Below are positions 1 through 7,001 of a DNA stretch of 64,000 nt, one piece after another. Position 1 is the first letter of the stretch; each line of letters opens with the position of its first letter. A program made the translations under genes and the position numbers. The notes below the pieces were generated by a model, which saw nothing but the letters and a program-made list of their open reading frames with translations, searched no databases and was not told where the DNA came from. Source of the DNA: Guyparkeria halophila (GTDB lineage: Bacteria > Pseudomonadota > Gammaproteobacteria > Halothiobacillales > Halothiobacillaceae); contig NZ_CP140153.1 of assembly GCF_034479635.1 (NCBI RefSeq), forward strand, positions 1,743,501-1,807,500, given 5' to 3'.

Positions 1-558
1 GTTGCCTCCTGCAGAACATCCCAGGAGGCCCCGAGCACGACCCCGAGCGTGCTGAACGTGACGGCCCAGATGATGCTTGCCGGCACGTCGAACAGCAGGA
101 AACGGCGATACGGCACCTCAGAGGCGCCCGCGAGAAACGGCACGATGATCCGGGTGGGGGTGGACACCCGGCCCAGGACGATGGCCCATTCGCCCTTGCG
201 CTGCATGAAGCCCTGCACCCGCCGGATGGACGGGCCGAAGAAACGCTCCAGCGGCGCCCACTGCAGCATGCGGGTGCCCCAACGACGCCCGATATAAAAA
301 CCGGTCGCATTCCCCATGAGCGTGGCCGACACCACGACACCCAGCAGCGGTCCCATCTCGATCTGACCACGGGAGGCCAGGATGCCCCCGATCACCACAG
401 CCACCTCGCCGGGCGTGAAAAAGCCGAGAAAGAATGCGGCCTCCGCCCAGCAGAGCACCCCCAGCACGACATAGATCGTCAGGGGCGAGAGCTCCAGAGC
501 CGACTGAAGAAGCTTGTCGATGAGTTCACCCGTGTGCGGTTCAAAGGGAGCCGAAAAG
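1..558 (-). CDS. DedA/VTT-domain membrane protein, cut by the window edge, start unresolved
   Basis: Reading the minus strand from 558 down to base 1 gives an open frame with the VTT (SNARE-associated/DedA) hallmarks: a hydrophobic N-terminus, FLGFFTPGEVAVVIGG, then GRRWG and a GRVSTPTRIIVPFLAGAS block typical of this family of lipid scramblase/transporter-like inner-membrane proteins. The C-terminus lies outside the window. The start is odd: an in-frame TAG sits at 564-566 and no ATG, GTG or TTG occurs in frame until a GTG at 465-467, which would remove the first hydrophobic stretch. The duplicate at 5436-5603 lacks one G (549 region) and reads in frame from an upstream ATG, so this copy may carry a +1 frameshift. 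Family call is firm, start is not. Confidence 0.75.
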
Positions 559-985
559 TATAGCTATCGCGCCCGAGACCGCGCGGACGGCGATCAACGC
601 CATGACGCGAACAGGGACTGTTCGCCAGCCGACTGCCTGTTCGGACACTCGCCGGTCCGACTTAGTTCTCTCATAGCCGACGAACAGCCGACGGGGCGAA
701 CAGGCACTTAAGGACGAGGAACTGCACCCGAGATACGCGACAGTCCGAGAGCGTGGCCGTTGGGAGCTAGGCGTTCGTCGAAGGGGGGCCAGGCGCAACA
801 TGGGGCCTGGGCACCGGCAAGACGAGTGGAAGACGCTGACGGTGCGGCGCGCCTGCGGGAGTCGCCAGCCGTTTACGCTGCGTATTTCAGGCGCGAAAAC
901 GTGACTCTAAAGCCGAATTAGCAGCGCCGAGCGGGGCAGCGTTGCCAACAATCAGTCGCTTCGCTAGATCCGACCCCGCCTAGCC
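442..985 (-). repeat. Long direct repeat, copy 1 (includes type-1 repeat copy A at about 770-985)
   Basis: This stretch recurs at 5443-5985 in the same orientation. The first 330 or so bases (5' end of the DedA gene plus upstream DNA) are nearly identical, with scattered single-base changes and one indel; the remaining 200 bases are related but diverged. The diverged part belongs to a dispersed family here called type-1, also seen at 1846-2073 and 2777-2904, ending in GATCCGACCCC at 967-977. A TATACT-like -10 lies at 558-563 on the minus strand. No gene is supported in 559-1004. Confidence 0.85.
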
Positions 986-1004
986 CACCTGCACCACCTA
1001 TTTG

Positions 1005-1394
1005 TCAGGAGCCGGGAACGGGGGTCTGGCAACGTTTACTCAAAGAATTGTGAGCCAGCCACGCCCCCACTACCAACAGCGCCACGTACGCGAAAATTTC
1101 GTAAACCACGATGACGGTGGTGATTCCATGAAGCGTCGTGTCAAACAACGCCGGACCTCGAAACACCAGAACGGGAGAAGCGACGGCAAGAGCGGCCCAA
1201 AAGGCATACCTACCGGTAAGCCAGGCGATGGGGTAACTCATCAACCCGCCTACCACCAGCGCGGCCAGGAAACCCTGCAACACCAACAGAGCGATGGCCG
1301 ACCGAAGATCCTGACCGGGTGGGAACAAGTTTGGAAGAAGCTCAAGCAAATACCCATAGGCTATAAACCCGATCAACGCCAGCACGATCAGCAC
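1005..1394 (-). CDS. Small integral membrane protein, unknown function
   Basis: The product is about 129 residues and almost entirely hydrophobic, with four predicted membrane segments separated by short loops (YGYLLELLPN, TGRYAFW, VVYEIFAY) and a short polar C-terminus. I do not recognise the family. The listed start is a GTG at 1394; the frame stays open about 29 codons further upstream (reading NGFRYVYFVRF just before it) without an ATG, so the N-terminus is uncertain and could have been trimmed by rearrangement. The gene sits with its 3' end 20 bases from the end of type-1 repeat copy A, the same arrangement as the SGNH and NERD genes nearby. Confidence 0.55.
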   Translation of the reverse strand: MLIVLALIGFIAYGYLLELLPNLFPPGQDLRSAIALLVLQGFLAALVVGGLMSYPIAWLTGRYAFWAALAVASPVLVFRGPALFDTTLHGITTVIVVYEIFAYVALLVVGAWLAHNSLSKRCQTPVPGS

Positions 1395-1571
1395 AAGAAA
1401 GCGAACAAAATAAACATAGCGGAATCCATTCCCAAGGTCAGGAAAGGCACGATATCAGTAATGGCACCGCACGTTCACCGAACACATCGTGCGCAAAACT
1501 GAATCGCCCCCGGGGGTTTCTAGACACTCGCGAGCCGGTTGAAATAGCGCTCCATTCATCGGGCTGGGCGT

Positions 1572-1765
1572 CCCCTTCGCCTTGCCGAGCGGCCGGGGTG
1601 TCGCAGGGTCGGCGCCACAGGGACGTGGCGCCGAGGCTCGCCGCGACAGGAGGTCGCGTCGAACCGACCCGTACGCGGCACCCGGGACGGGAGGGAAGCC
1701 CGCAGGACCAAGGCGAGGGGTGCCCTTCTCTTTGGGTATTTTCTCTTGGGCAAGCAAGAGAAAGT
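1572..1765. repeat. Type-2 structured repeat, copy 1
   Basis: About 150 bases plus a tail hairpin, repeated at 10070-10262. Nested complementary arms are visible: CCCTTCGCCTTG (1573-1584) with CAAGGCGAGGGG (1709-1720); GGGGTGTCGC with GCGGCACCC; GGGTC with GACCC; an inner hairpin GGCGCCAC/GTGGCGCC; and a second inner hairpin CGCGAC/GTCGCG. A further hairpin TTTCTCTTG/CAAGAGAAA follows at about 1738-1764. The inner hairpin differs in sequence but stays paired in the second copy. Similar intergenic elements are known to me from other gammaproteobacteria; I cannot name it. Open frames across it are artefacts. Confidence 0.7.
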
Positions 1766-1845
1766 GCCTCGCGCGCTGGGCACCGCTCAGTAAAGAAACC
1801 ACTTTACGTAACAGCGTGCGAAAAAAGCAGCCTGTCGCGCTAAAT

Positions 1846-2073
1846 GGTTCTGACCCCCTTTTTCCTAGCGTTTGTCGAAGGGGTTCCGGCACCACTCGGG
1901 ACCTGGGCACAGGCAAAACCTGTGGGTGACGCGAACGATGCGGCCCACCTACGTCAGTCGCCTGTCGCTTACATCGCCGATTTCAGGCCCGAAAACGCGG
2001 CTCGAAAGCCGGATTAGCCGGGGCATCGACGTGCAAATCTCCAATAATCCAACGCTTAGATAGGTCAGACCCC
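1846..2073 (-). repeat. Type-1 repeat, copy B
   Basis: Related over about 200 bases to 770-985 and 5765-5985: shared landmarks in order are GTCGAAGGGG, ACTCGGGACCTGGGC, a GATTTCAGGCCCGAAAACG-like segment containing the near-palindrome TTTCGGGCCTGAAA, and GGTCAGACCCC at 2063-2073. It is also bounded on the left by GGTTCTGACCCC (1846-1857). The TAA stop of the SGNH gene (2076-2078) lies three bases beyond its right end. With the type-2 element this fills the 680-base gap 1395-2075; no gene is supported there. Confidence 0.7.
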
Positions 2074-2075
2074 GC

Positions 2076-2666
2076 TTAGCCCCGGAACCACCAATCCGGC
2101 GACGAGGCGATCACCTCCGTCATTCGCGCATAACCCGTGCTCTCCGGGTGGGCGCCGTCACCCTGCTGCACTGCTCGGCGGTAGGCCGCTTCATCAGCCA
2201 GGGGGCCGAAAAGATCGATGAAGGGAACGCCGCGCTCACGGGCCAGGCCGGCAAACGCCGCGGACAACGATTCGATACGGTGGTTGTGCTCGTCGTCATC
2301 GACTGGTGGCGGACCCACGACCAGACACAGGACCGAACTCGCGAAGCCGAGCATCGTGTCGAGGTTGGCGACAGATTCCTCAAAGGGTACGCGCGTCGAA
2401 TCCTTCTCCCACATGGTGTCATTCACGCCGCAGGAGAGCACGATCCGTCCGTCACAGTCGGCGGGCAGCCTTGGGGTGCATTCGGCCTCCAATCGCCGGC
2501 AAATATCGCGGCTGGTCTCCCGGCGCACGCCCAGGTTATAGCCGGTCACCGGGATGCCCTGCCCGTGCGCGTCACGGCACAGTCGGCCCGCCCAGCCCAG
2601 CGCAGACTCGTCGCCCATGCCGTTGACGAATGAATCACCAACGAAGCAGATGCGGATATCTTTCAT
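2076..2666 (-). CDS. SGNH/GDSL-family hydrolase
   Basis: A 196-residue protein with the four SGNH blocks: FVGDSF with nucleophile Ser12 (block I), GYNLG with Gly45 (block II), GVND with Asn82 (block III) and DGAHP with Asp170 and His173 (block V). This is a complete esterase/acylhydrolase active site; the substrate cannot be told. There is no signal peptide, so the enzyme is probably cytosolic. The start ATG at 2664-2666 is chosen because residue 1 directly precedes the conserved first strand (KDIRICFVGDS); the frame extends 38 codons upstream into type-1 repeat DNA without family similarity. It ends inside the edge of type-1 repeat copy B. Confidence 0.85.
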   Translation of the reverse strand: MKDIRICFVGDSFVNGMGDESALGWAGRLCRDAHGQGIPVTGYNLGVRRETSRDICRRLEAECTPRLPADCDGRIVLSCGVNDTMWEKDSTRVPFEESVANLDTMLGFASSVLCLVVGPPPVDDDEHNHRIESLSAAFAGLARERGVPFIDLFGPLADEAAYRRAVQQGDGAHPESTGYARMTEVIASSPDWWFRG

Positions 2667-2776
2667 CTGATGCACTACGTCCGACTGTTGAAGAACTGAC
2701 GCGGCACCCGCCCGCAGTGTGCACCGTGGGGTCGACTCGGTGAAGCGGACGGAATGATTGCAGGCCAGCCCCTTGC

Positions 2777-2904
2777 CCATCGTCTGGGGCGTCGCCGCTT
2801 ACAACATCCATTTCACGCCCAAAAACGCGGCACTAACGTCAAATTAGACGGGGACAGAAGCGAACTATCCGCGCATATTCAACGGGTTAGCTAGGTCCGA
2901 CCCC
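2777..2904 (-). repeat. Type-1 repeat, copy C (partial)
   Basis: A shorter relative of the type-1 repeat: GTCGCCGCTTACA, TTTCACGCCCAAAAACGCGG, an AATTAG segment and GGTCCGACCCC at 2894-2904 align in order with copies A, B and D, with more divergence and the left half missing. The gap from the SGNH start to the next gene (2667-3097) holds this element and then about 190 bases (2905-3097) in which I see nothing. Confidence 0.55.
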
Positions 2905-3097
2905 ATACGCGATCGCGAACCAGGAGCCGACACCAGATGGGGAGCAGTTCGAGTGCGGTAGGTTGATCCATACAAATGGCTTAACTGCCGCGGTTGACCC
3001 TATCAGGTTTGCCAGCGATTACCCGCCATACGTATCGATTCACCCAGTCACTGGCGAGGCTGCAGCAAGCAACGATGGGCCGGTGTGCTGGGTCTGA

Positions 3098-3577
3098 TCA
3101 CGGGATCTCGAGGTAACGCTTAAAAGGGCCTTCCGGCAATTGAAGGCGCTCTTCAGATAACCACCCCCAAACCGTATCGCGCTCGGCGTTCAACCGCTTT
3201 CGATCATCAAGATCATCCGCGCTGAGAGGATCCCGACTCTCTAGCTTTCGGTTCTTGGACTGAAGGACGCTGGCTTGATCCATGATGTGCTCAACGTAGC
3301 TATGTACGTCGAAGCGGTACAGGAACTGGGACCGGACCTTCTCCTTGATGAGCCGATCATAGTCCTCGAGCCTTGCATCGCCGCGCTCGCACACCGTGGA
3401 CAGGAAATCGGCCGTGGCCCGGTAGAGGGCCATCCGGTCGTCGTGTAGCTCGTGTCGGCGTCGGAGCTCATTCGTTCGCCACTGGGCGTAGGCAATCCAC
3501 GCCACGACACCCGCTATCACCGGCACCAGCGCGGCGGACACGGCCTCCACGATGACGGAAAACGTGTCCAGGCTCAT
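3098..3577 (-). CDS. Hypothetical single-pass membrane protein
   Basis: A 159-residue product with one N-terminal membrane segment (about residues 8-30, VSAALVPVIAGVVAWIAYAQW) followed by a charged, helix-prone cytoplasmic region rich in Arg, Glu and Asp. No family recognised; the layout resembles small DUF4760-like or phage-associated membrane proteins, but that is only an impression. Its ATG overlaps the TGA of the upstream DUF4124 gene by four bases (ATGA at 3574-3577), so the two are almost certainly translated from one message. Confidence 0.6.
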   Translation of the reverse strand: MSLDTFSVIVEAVSAALVPVIAGVVAWIAYAQWRTNELRRRHELHDDRMALYRATADFLSTVCERGDARLEDYDRLIKEKVRSQFLYRFDVHSYVEHIMDQASVLQSKNRKLESRDPLSADDLDDRKRLNAERDTVWGWLSEERLQLPEGPFKRYLEIP

Positions 3578-4095
3578 GGCTGCCAGTCCTGCGACCAGTA
3601 CGAGACTCGCCCATCACGAAAGGTGACGGCGTTCAGGTACGACCGGTAGTTGACTCGCTTCCAGTACAGCCAGCGCTCGCTGCCCGACGTGATGTCCGTC
3701 TCGTCAGGATCACCCCACGAGTCCCGCACGTCGTCCTTTGTCATGCCCTCGATAACACGGTCGTCCATCTTCGCGTCGCGGACCTTGGCCTCCCACTCGT
3801 CGCGGGCCTTCTTGTCCAGCACCGCCTGGCGGCGGCGATCCATATTCGACTGGATCTCGGCTTCGCGCCGGCGATCGTACTCCTCGGCCATCCGCCGCTG
3901 CGCCTCGAGCGGGTCGCCCGCCGAACGCGGCGCCTCGTGCCCCTCGTCATGCAGCTGGACCTGCTCGCTGGGCGCATCCGGACACGGCATGTCGGAAAAG
4001 GTCACCGCCCCGTCAGGTCCAGTGCACTTGTACGCGGCCGCCTGGGCGGCGCCGGTGACGGTGAGAAAGGCGATGGTGAGTGTGGTGCGGAGCAT
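3574..4095 (-). CDS. Secreted DUF4124-domain protein with BamE/SmpA-like tail
   Basis: A 173-residue protein starting at ATG 4093-4095, preceded by an AGGAGG ribosome site seven bases away; a longer frame adds nine residues without a site. Residues 1-19 form a signal peptide cut after AAQA. Then comes the DUF4124 signature YKCTGPDGAVTFSDMPCP (two Cys), a charged helical middle with Arg/Glu repeats, and a C-terminal GMTKDDVRDSWGDPDE segment like the GMSKDEVR motif of BamE/SmpA folds. It is presumably periplasmic; function unknown. First gene of a two-gene unit with the membrane protein at 3098. Confidence 0.75.
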   Translation of the reverse strand: MLRTTLTIAFLTVTGAAQAAAYKCTGPDGAVTFSDMPCPDAPSEQVQLHDEGHEAPRSAGDPLEAQRRMAEEYDRRREAEIQSNMDRRRQAVLDKKARDEWEAKVRDAKMDDRVIEGMTKDDVRDSWGDPDETDITSGSERWLYWKRVNYRSYLNAVTFRDGRVSYWSQDWQP

Positions 4096-4222
4096 GGCGG
4101 CCTCCTTGTGCCATGCGGGCATAACAGCCCGATATTAGTCGTGTCGGCTTCAACAGCCGGGCCTTCATTCTGATAAGAAGGCCCTGGCAAGGCAAATGAC
4201 CGGGCGGCTTGTGGGTTGGACC

Positions 4223-4302
4223 GGTCACAAGATGATTATGTGACCCCTCCCTCCTGGAACAGCTTTACTGACTGGGAGAGTCTGACGATGTGACGTTCAG
4301 AC
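4223..4302. promoter_or_regulatory. Two inverted repeats upstream of the methyltransferase leader
   Basis: GGTCACA (4223-4229) is complementary to TGTGACC (4239-4245) with nine bases between, and GTCTGA (4280-4285) to TCAGAC (4297-4302) with eleven between. The second lies just before the ribosome site and ATG of the 37-residue micro-ORF at 4314. They could be operators or leader hairpins; there is no direct evidence for either. The gap 4096-4615 contains these, two micro-ORFs and a third hairpin. Confidence 0.4.
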
Positions 4303-4313
4303 GGGAGATAAGC

Positions 4314-4427
4314 ATGGCGAAGCACGACTTAAAATCATCTTTTAACCACACGGGCACGCAGGTGTGCGATCTCTGCCGACGGTTAGGACCTTGCGCGTGT
4401 TTCTTGATCGTGGTGATCAACGGATGA
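4314..4427 (+). CDS. Cysteine-rich micro-ORF in the methyltransferase leader (37 aa, putative)
   Basis: ATG at 4314-4316 follows GGGAGA with five bases between, and 37 codons run to TGA at 4425-4427. The peptide has Cys18, Cys21, Cys27 and Cys29 (CxxC then CxC), a possible metal site, and a hydrophobic tail. Its stop overlaps the ATG of another 16-codon frame (ATGA, 4424-4427). Whether it is translated is unknown. The position, directly ahead of an orphan D12 methyltransferase, recalls the small zinc-binding Com protein of phage Mu, which activates translation of mom; there is no clear sequence match to Com. Confidence 0.3.
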   Translation: MAKHDLKSSFNHTGTQVCDLCRRLGPCACFLIVVING

Positions 4428-4461
4428 AACCACTGAAGGGCTTCGAGGCGAGGAGGGATCG

Positions 4462-4551
4462 GTGGGAAACGTAATCTTGAGTGGAAAAGGGCGACCTTGC
4501 ATTGGCTGCCACCAATGCAAGGCCCCTGAACCCACGGGGCACCGCCCGTGA
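4462..4551 (+). CDS. Second cysteine-containing micro-ORF (29 aa, putative)
   Basis: A GTG at 4462-4464 is preceded by AGGAGG (4451-4456), and 29 codons follow to TGA at 4549-4551. The peptide carries Cys13, Cys16 and Cys19 (CIGCHQC). An 11-base-pair hairpin lies inside the frame, so the cysteine pattern may be accidental and the true role of the segment may be RNA structure. Reported because it repeats the theme of the micro-ORF at 4314; low confidence as a gene. Confidence 0.2.
   Translation: MGNVILSGKGRPCIGCHQCKAPEPTGHRP
4495..4540 (+). promoter_or_regulatory. Strong leader hairpin ahead of the methyltransferase
   Basis: CCTTGCATTGG (4495-4505) pairs perfectly with CCAATGCAAGG (4512-4522) around a six-base loop, and GCCCC (4522-4526) pairs with GGGGC (4536-4540). 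There is no T-run, so it is not a standard intrinsic terminator. It sits about 75-95 bases upstream of the GTG start of the methyltransferase and could control its expression. Confidence 0.5.
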
Positions 4552-4615
4552 GAGCAGACAAGGCCCTTCCAGCCACTAGCGGCAGAAGGAGCCTATCACG
4601 AAGGAGCTTTCACCG

Positions 4616-5380
4616 GTGGCCAATCCCATCATCCCGTGGATGGGCGGCAAACGTCGCCTTGCCCGTCGAATCATCCCCCTCATCCCGTCCCACGAATGTT
4701 ACGTCGAGCCCTTCGCAGGTGCCGGCGCAATCTTCTTTCGCAAAGACCCAAGCAGGGTCGAAGTCCTTAACGATGTCGACGCCGACCTGGTCAATCTCTA
4801 CCGCGTGGTGCAGCACCACCTCGAGGAGTTCGTTCGTCAGTTCAAGTGGGCATTGGTCTCGCGCCAGTCATTCCTCTGGAACCAGCACGCTGACCCAGAC
4901 GGCCTGACGGATATCCAACGGGCGGCTCGTTTCTACTACCTCCAAAAGCTAACCTTTGGTGCCAAGCCGACCGGACGGACCTTCGGTGTCTCCACAACAA
5001 CGCCACCGCGCCTGAACTTGTTGCGTATGGAGGAGGATCTCAGCGAAGCCCACCTGCGACTGTCACGCGTGGTTGTTGAACGCCTGGATTGGTTGGAGTG
5101 CATGCGTCGTTACGACCGCCCCAGCACGTTCTTTTACTGCGACCCTCCATACTGGGAGACCGCCGGTTACGGCAAATCCAAAGACCTGAATCTCGACCAC
5201 TACGAGGAGCTGGCCAAGCAGGCCCGAGACGGCAAGGCCAAGGTGATGGTCAGCATCAACGATCACCCCGATATCCGGGAGGTTTTCCGCGGCTTCGACA
5301 TGACCGAACTGGACATCAGCTATACCGTCGGAGGCAAACGCAAAGCAGCAAAAGAACTGCTCATTCGTTCATGGCATTAA
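4616..5380 (+). CDS. D12-class DNA N6-adenine methyltransferase (orphan, phage type)
   Basis: The 254-residue protein begins ANPIIPWMGGKRRLARRI, the usual start of Dam/DpnM (D12) adenine methyltransferases. The SAM-binding motif I is YVEPFAGAGAIFF (about residues 29-41) and the catalytic motif IV is DPPYW (about 176-180). It transfers methyl groups to adenine N6 in DNA. The GTG start at 4616 follows AAGGAG nine bases upstream; it lies inside the palindrome CACCGGTG. No restriction enzyme gene is adjacent, so it is orphan, like the prophage enzymes that follow Com-type genes. It is the only plus-strand gene within the duplicated-repeat interval, which suggests separate acquisition. Confidence 0.9.
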   Translation: MANPIIPWMGGKRRLARRIIPLIPSHECYVEPFAGAGAIFFRKDPSRVEVLNDVDADLVNLYRVVQHHLEEFVRQFKWALVSRQSFLWNQHADPDGLTDIQRAARFYYLQKLTFGAKPTGRTFGVSTTTPPRLNLLRMEEDLSEAHLRLSRVVVERLDWLECMRRYDRPSTFFYCDPPYWETAGYGKSKDLNLDHYEELAKQARDGKAKVMVSINDHPDIREVFRGFDMTELDISYTVGGKRKAAKELLIRSWH

Positions 5381-5435
5381 GCCTTCACGAAGCGCGCACG
5401 TTAATCCGCAAATCTGCGCAAACTATCGCGCCGCT

Positions 5436-5603
5436 TTACACTTCCGCCCAGCAGAGCACCCCCTGCACGACATAGACCGTCAGGGGCGAGAGCTCCAAAG
5501 CCGACTGAAGAATCTTGTCGATGAGTTCACCCGTGCGCGGTTCAAAGGAGCCGAAAAGTATAGCTATCGCGCCCGAGACCGCGCGGACGTCGATCAACGC
5601 CAT
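5436..5603 (-). pseudogene. 5' fragment of the DedA gene, duplicated
   Basis: From ATG at 5603 the frame reads ALIDVRAVSGAIAILFGSF and continues into LIDKILQSALELSPL...VLCWAE, matching the start of the DedA gene at the left edge, and then stops (Val-stop) where homology ends near 5443. Only the first roughly 50 codons are present, so no functional protein is expected. It preserves the frame that the left-edge copy seems to have lost. Confidence 0.75.
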
Positions 5604-5985
5604 GACGCGAACAGGGACTGGTCGCCAGCCGACTGCCTGTTCGGACACTCGCCGGTCCGACTTAGTTCTCTCATAGCCGACGAACAGCCGACGGGTCGAA
5701 CAGGCACTTAAGGACGAGGAACTGCACCGAGATACGCGACAGTCCGAGAGCTTGGCCGTTGGGAGCTAGGCGTTCGTCGAAGGGGGTTCAGGCGCCACTC
5801 GGGACCTGGGCGCAGGCGAGACGTTGTGAAAGACGCGGGCGATGCGGCCTGCCTGCGCAAGTGGCCTGCCGCTTGTATCGCCAATTTCAGGCCCGAAACG
5901 TGGCTCTAAAGCCCAATTAGTTGGGCTGCGCGGGGAAGCCTTGCCAACAATCCGTGGCTTAACTTAGGTGCGACCCCGCCTAAAG
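5443..5985 (-). repeat. Long direct repeat, copy 2 (includes type-1 repeat copy D)
   Basis: Same orientation and order as 442-985. It begins at TCCGCCCAGCAGAGCACC and ends at GGTGCGACCCC (5967-5977), eight bases before the end-proximal region of the NERD gene. A small hairpin GCCCAA/TTGGGC occurs within the type-1 part. It fills most of the 612-base gap 5381-5992; no intact gene is seen in it. Confidence 0.85.
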
Positions 5986-5992
5986 CAACAGA

Positions 5993-6766
5993 TCATTCGA
6001 TGTCCTGCCTCGCTCGGCAGACGGGAAAGGCCGAGCAGCCCCAGAAACGATTGCCGACATTGGTGCCACGCTTGACCGTCCGCAATACCATTTCGCTGCC
6101 GCACTTCGGGCACTGCCGTGCGGCATTCGGCTCGGCACGGCTTTTCAGTTGCGCCACATGCTGGCGATGGGTCTCCCACGTCGGCGCGAGTCGGCCCGAC
6201 ACGATCGTGGCAATCACCTCTTGCACCTGTGCGTCAGTCAGGACGTTCTTCCTGAAGGAACGGATGTAGCGCACGTACCCGCCGCCATGGATGACGTTGG
6301 CCGGCATGGGTGTCTTGAACGTGCTCTCCCCCGTGAAGGCTACGACTGAATGAATCACTTCGCCCGGCACGTCGAGCATCGCCTCGAGCGCCTTGCCGTG
6401 CTTGTAGTTCTGCCGGAGCGGGTTCTGGAAGGCCACCGTCTTGCGGTAGATCTTCTGGGTCCATTTCGGCTGACTCTCGCCACCGAAGATCCAGCCCTTC
6501 ATGTGCTTGGTCTCGACCACGAAGATGCCGAAACAGGAGACGAAGACGTGATCGATCTGCGTGGTGCCGTCCGGGGTAGGCACCGTGACGTTGTGCATCG
6601 CGTGATAGACGTCGGCGGGTAACCGCAGTCGCGCGGCCAGCTTCACCAGGAACTCGCCGACCATGCCCTTGAACCAGGGTGTCTTGATCAGTGCGAGCAC
6701 CACGGCGACCGGTATCAACCACCACATGGTGCCAAGCGCACTCACGATCGCGGGGAGGAAATCCAT
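5993..6766 (-). CDS. NERD-domain nuclease-like membrane protein with C-terminal zinc ribbon
   Basis: A 257-residue protein. Residues about 14-28 form one membrane segment. The NERD (nuclease-related) domain follows, with the PD-(D/E)XK-type residues Asp72, Glu85 and Lys87 in QIDHVFV and FVVETKHMKGWIFG. The C-terminus has a topoisomerase-type zinc ribbon, Cys219, Cys222, Cys244 and Cys250. This combination is common in uncharacterised proteins suspected in DNA processing or defence. Its stop lies beside type-1 repeat copy D. The start fits the hydrophobic N-terminus. Function beyond the nuclease fold is inferred. Confidence 0.85.
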   Translation of the reverse strand: MDFLPAIVSALGTMWWLIPVAVVLALIKTPWFKGMVGEFLVKLAARLRLPADVYHAMHNVTVPTPDGTTQIDHVFVSCFGIFVVETKHMKGWIFGGESQPKWTQKIYRKTVAFQNPLRQNYKHGKALEAMLDVPGEVIHSVVAFTGESTFKTPMPANVIHGGGYVRYIRSFRKNVLTDAQVQEVIATIVSGRLAPTWETHRQHVAQLKSRAEPNAARQCPKCGSEMVLRTVKRGTNVGNRFWGCSAFPVCRARQDIE

Positions 6767-7001
6767 TCCGCTGCATCTCCCGAAAAATCGAATCGTATAC
6801 CAGCTTCGAGAACGGGAGAACGATCACGGCACAAACTCACCCGCTCTGAACAGGGCCTGCTTTCCTATCGCCGACCAACGGCGTCTATAGTTCAAGTAAA
6901 CCGACCCGATCGACAACAGGGGCCGAACGCATCGAAAGATGCCGGCTCCCCGGACCTCTTTGGGAGCGACATCCCGCCCAGCGACCTCGAGGAATGCCGA
7001 C

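Noticed and set aside
514-801. Open frames on both strands in the DedA upstream region
   Set aside because: They lie in duplicated DNA, change frame between the copies through an indel, and encode no recognisable protein.
1455-1916. Several overlapping open frames within the type-2 repeat at 1455-1929 and 10003-10428
   Set aside because: They run through a structured repeat, are Arg/Pro-rich in every frame and have no ribosome sites or conserved domains.
2541-2780. N-terminal extension of the SGNH hydrolase to 2780
   Set aside because: The extra 38 residues derive from repeat-rich DNA and do not resemble the family; the Met before KDIRICFVGDS is the natural start.
770-2904. Integron attC sites in the type-1 repeats
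   Set aside because: GTTRRRY-like words (for example GTTGGAT near 2050 on the minus strand) are not at matching positions in copies A and D, and no integrase gene is in the window.
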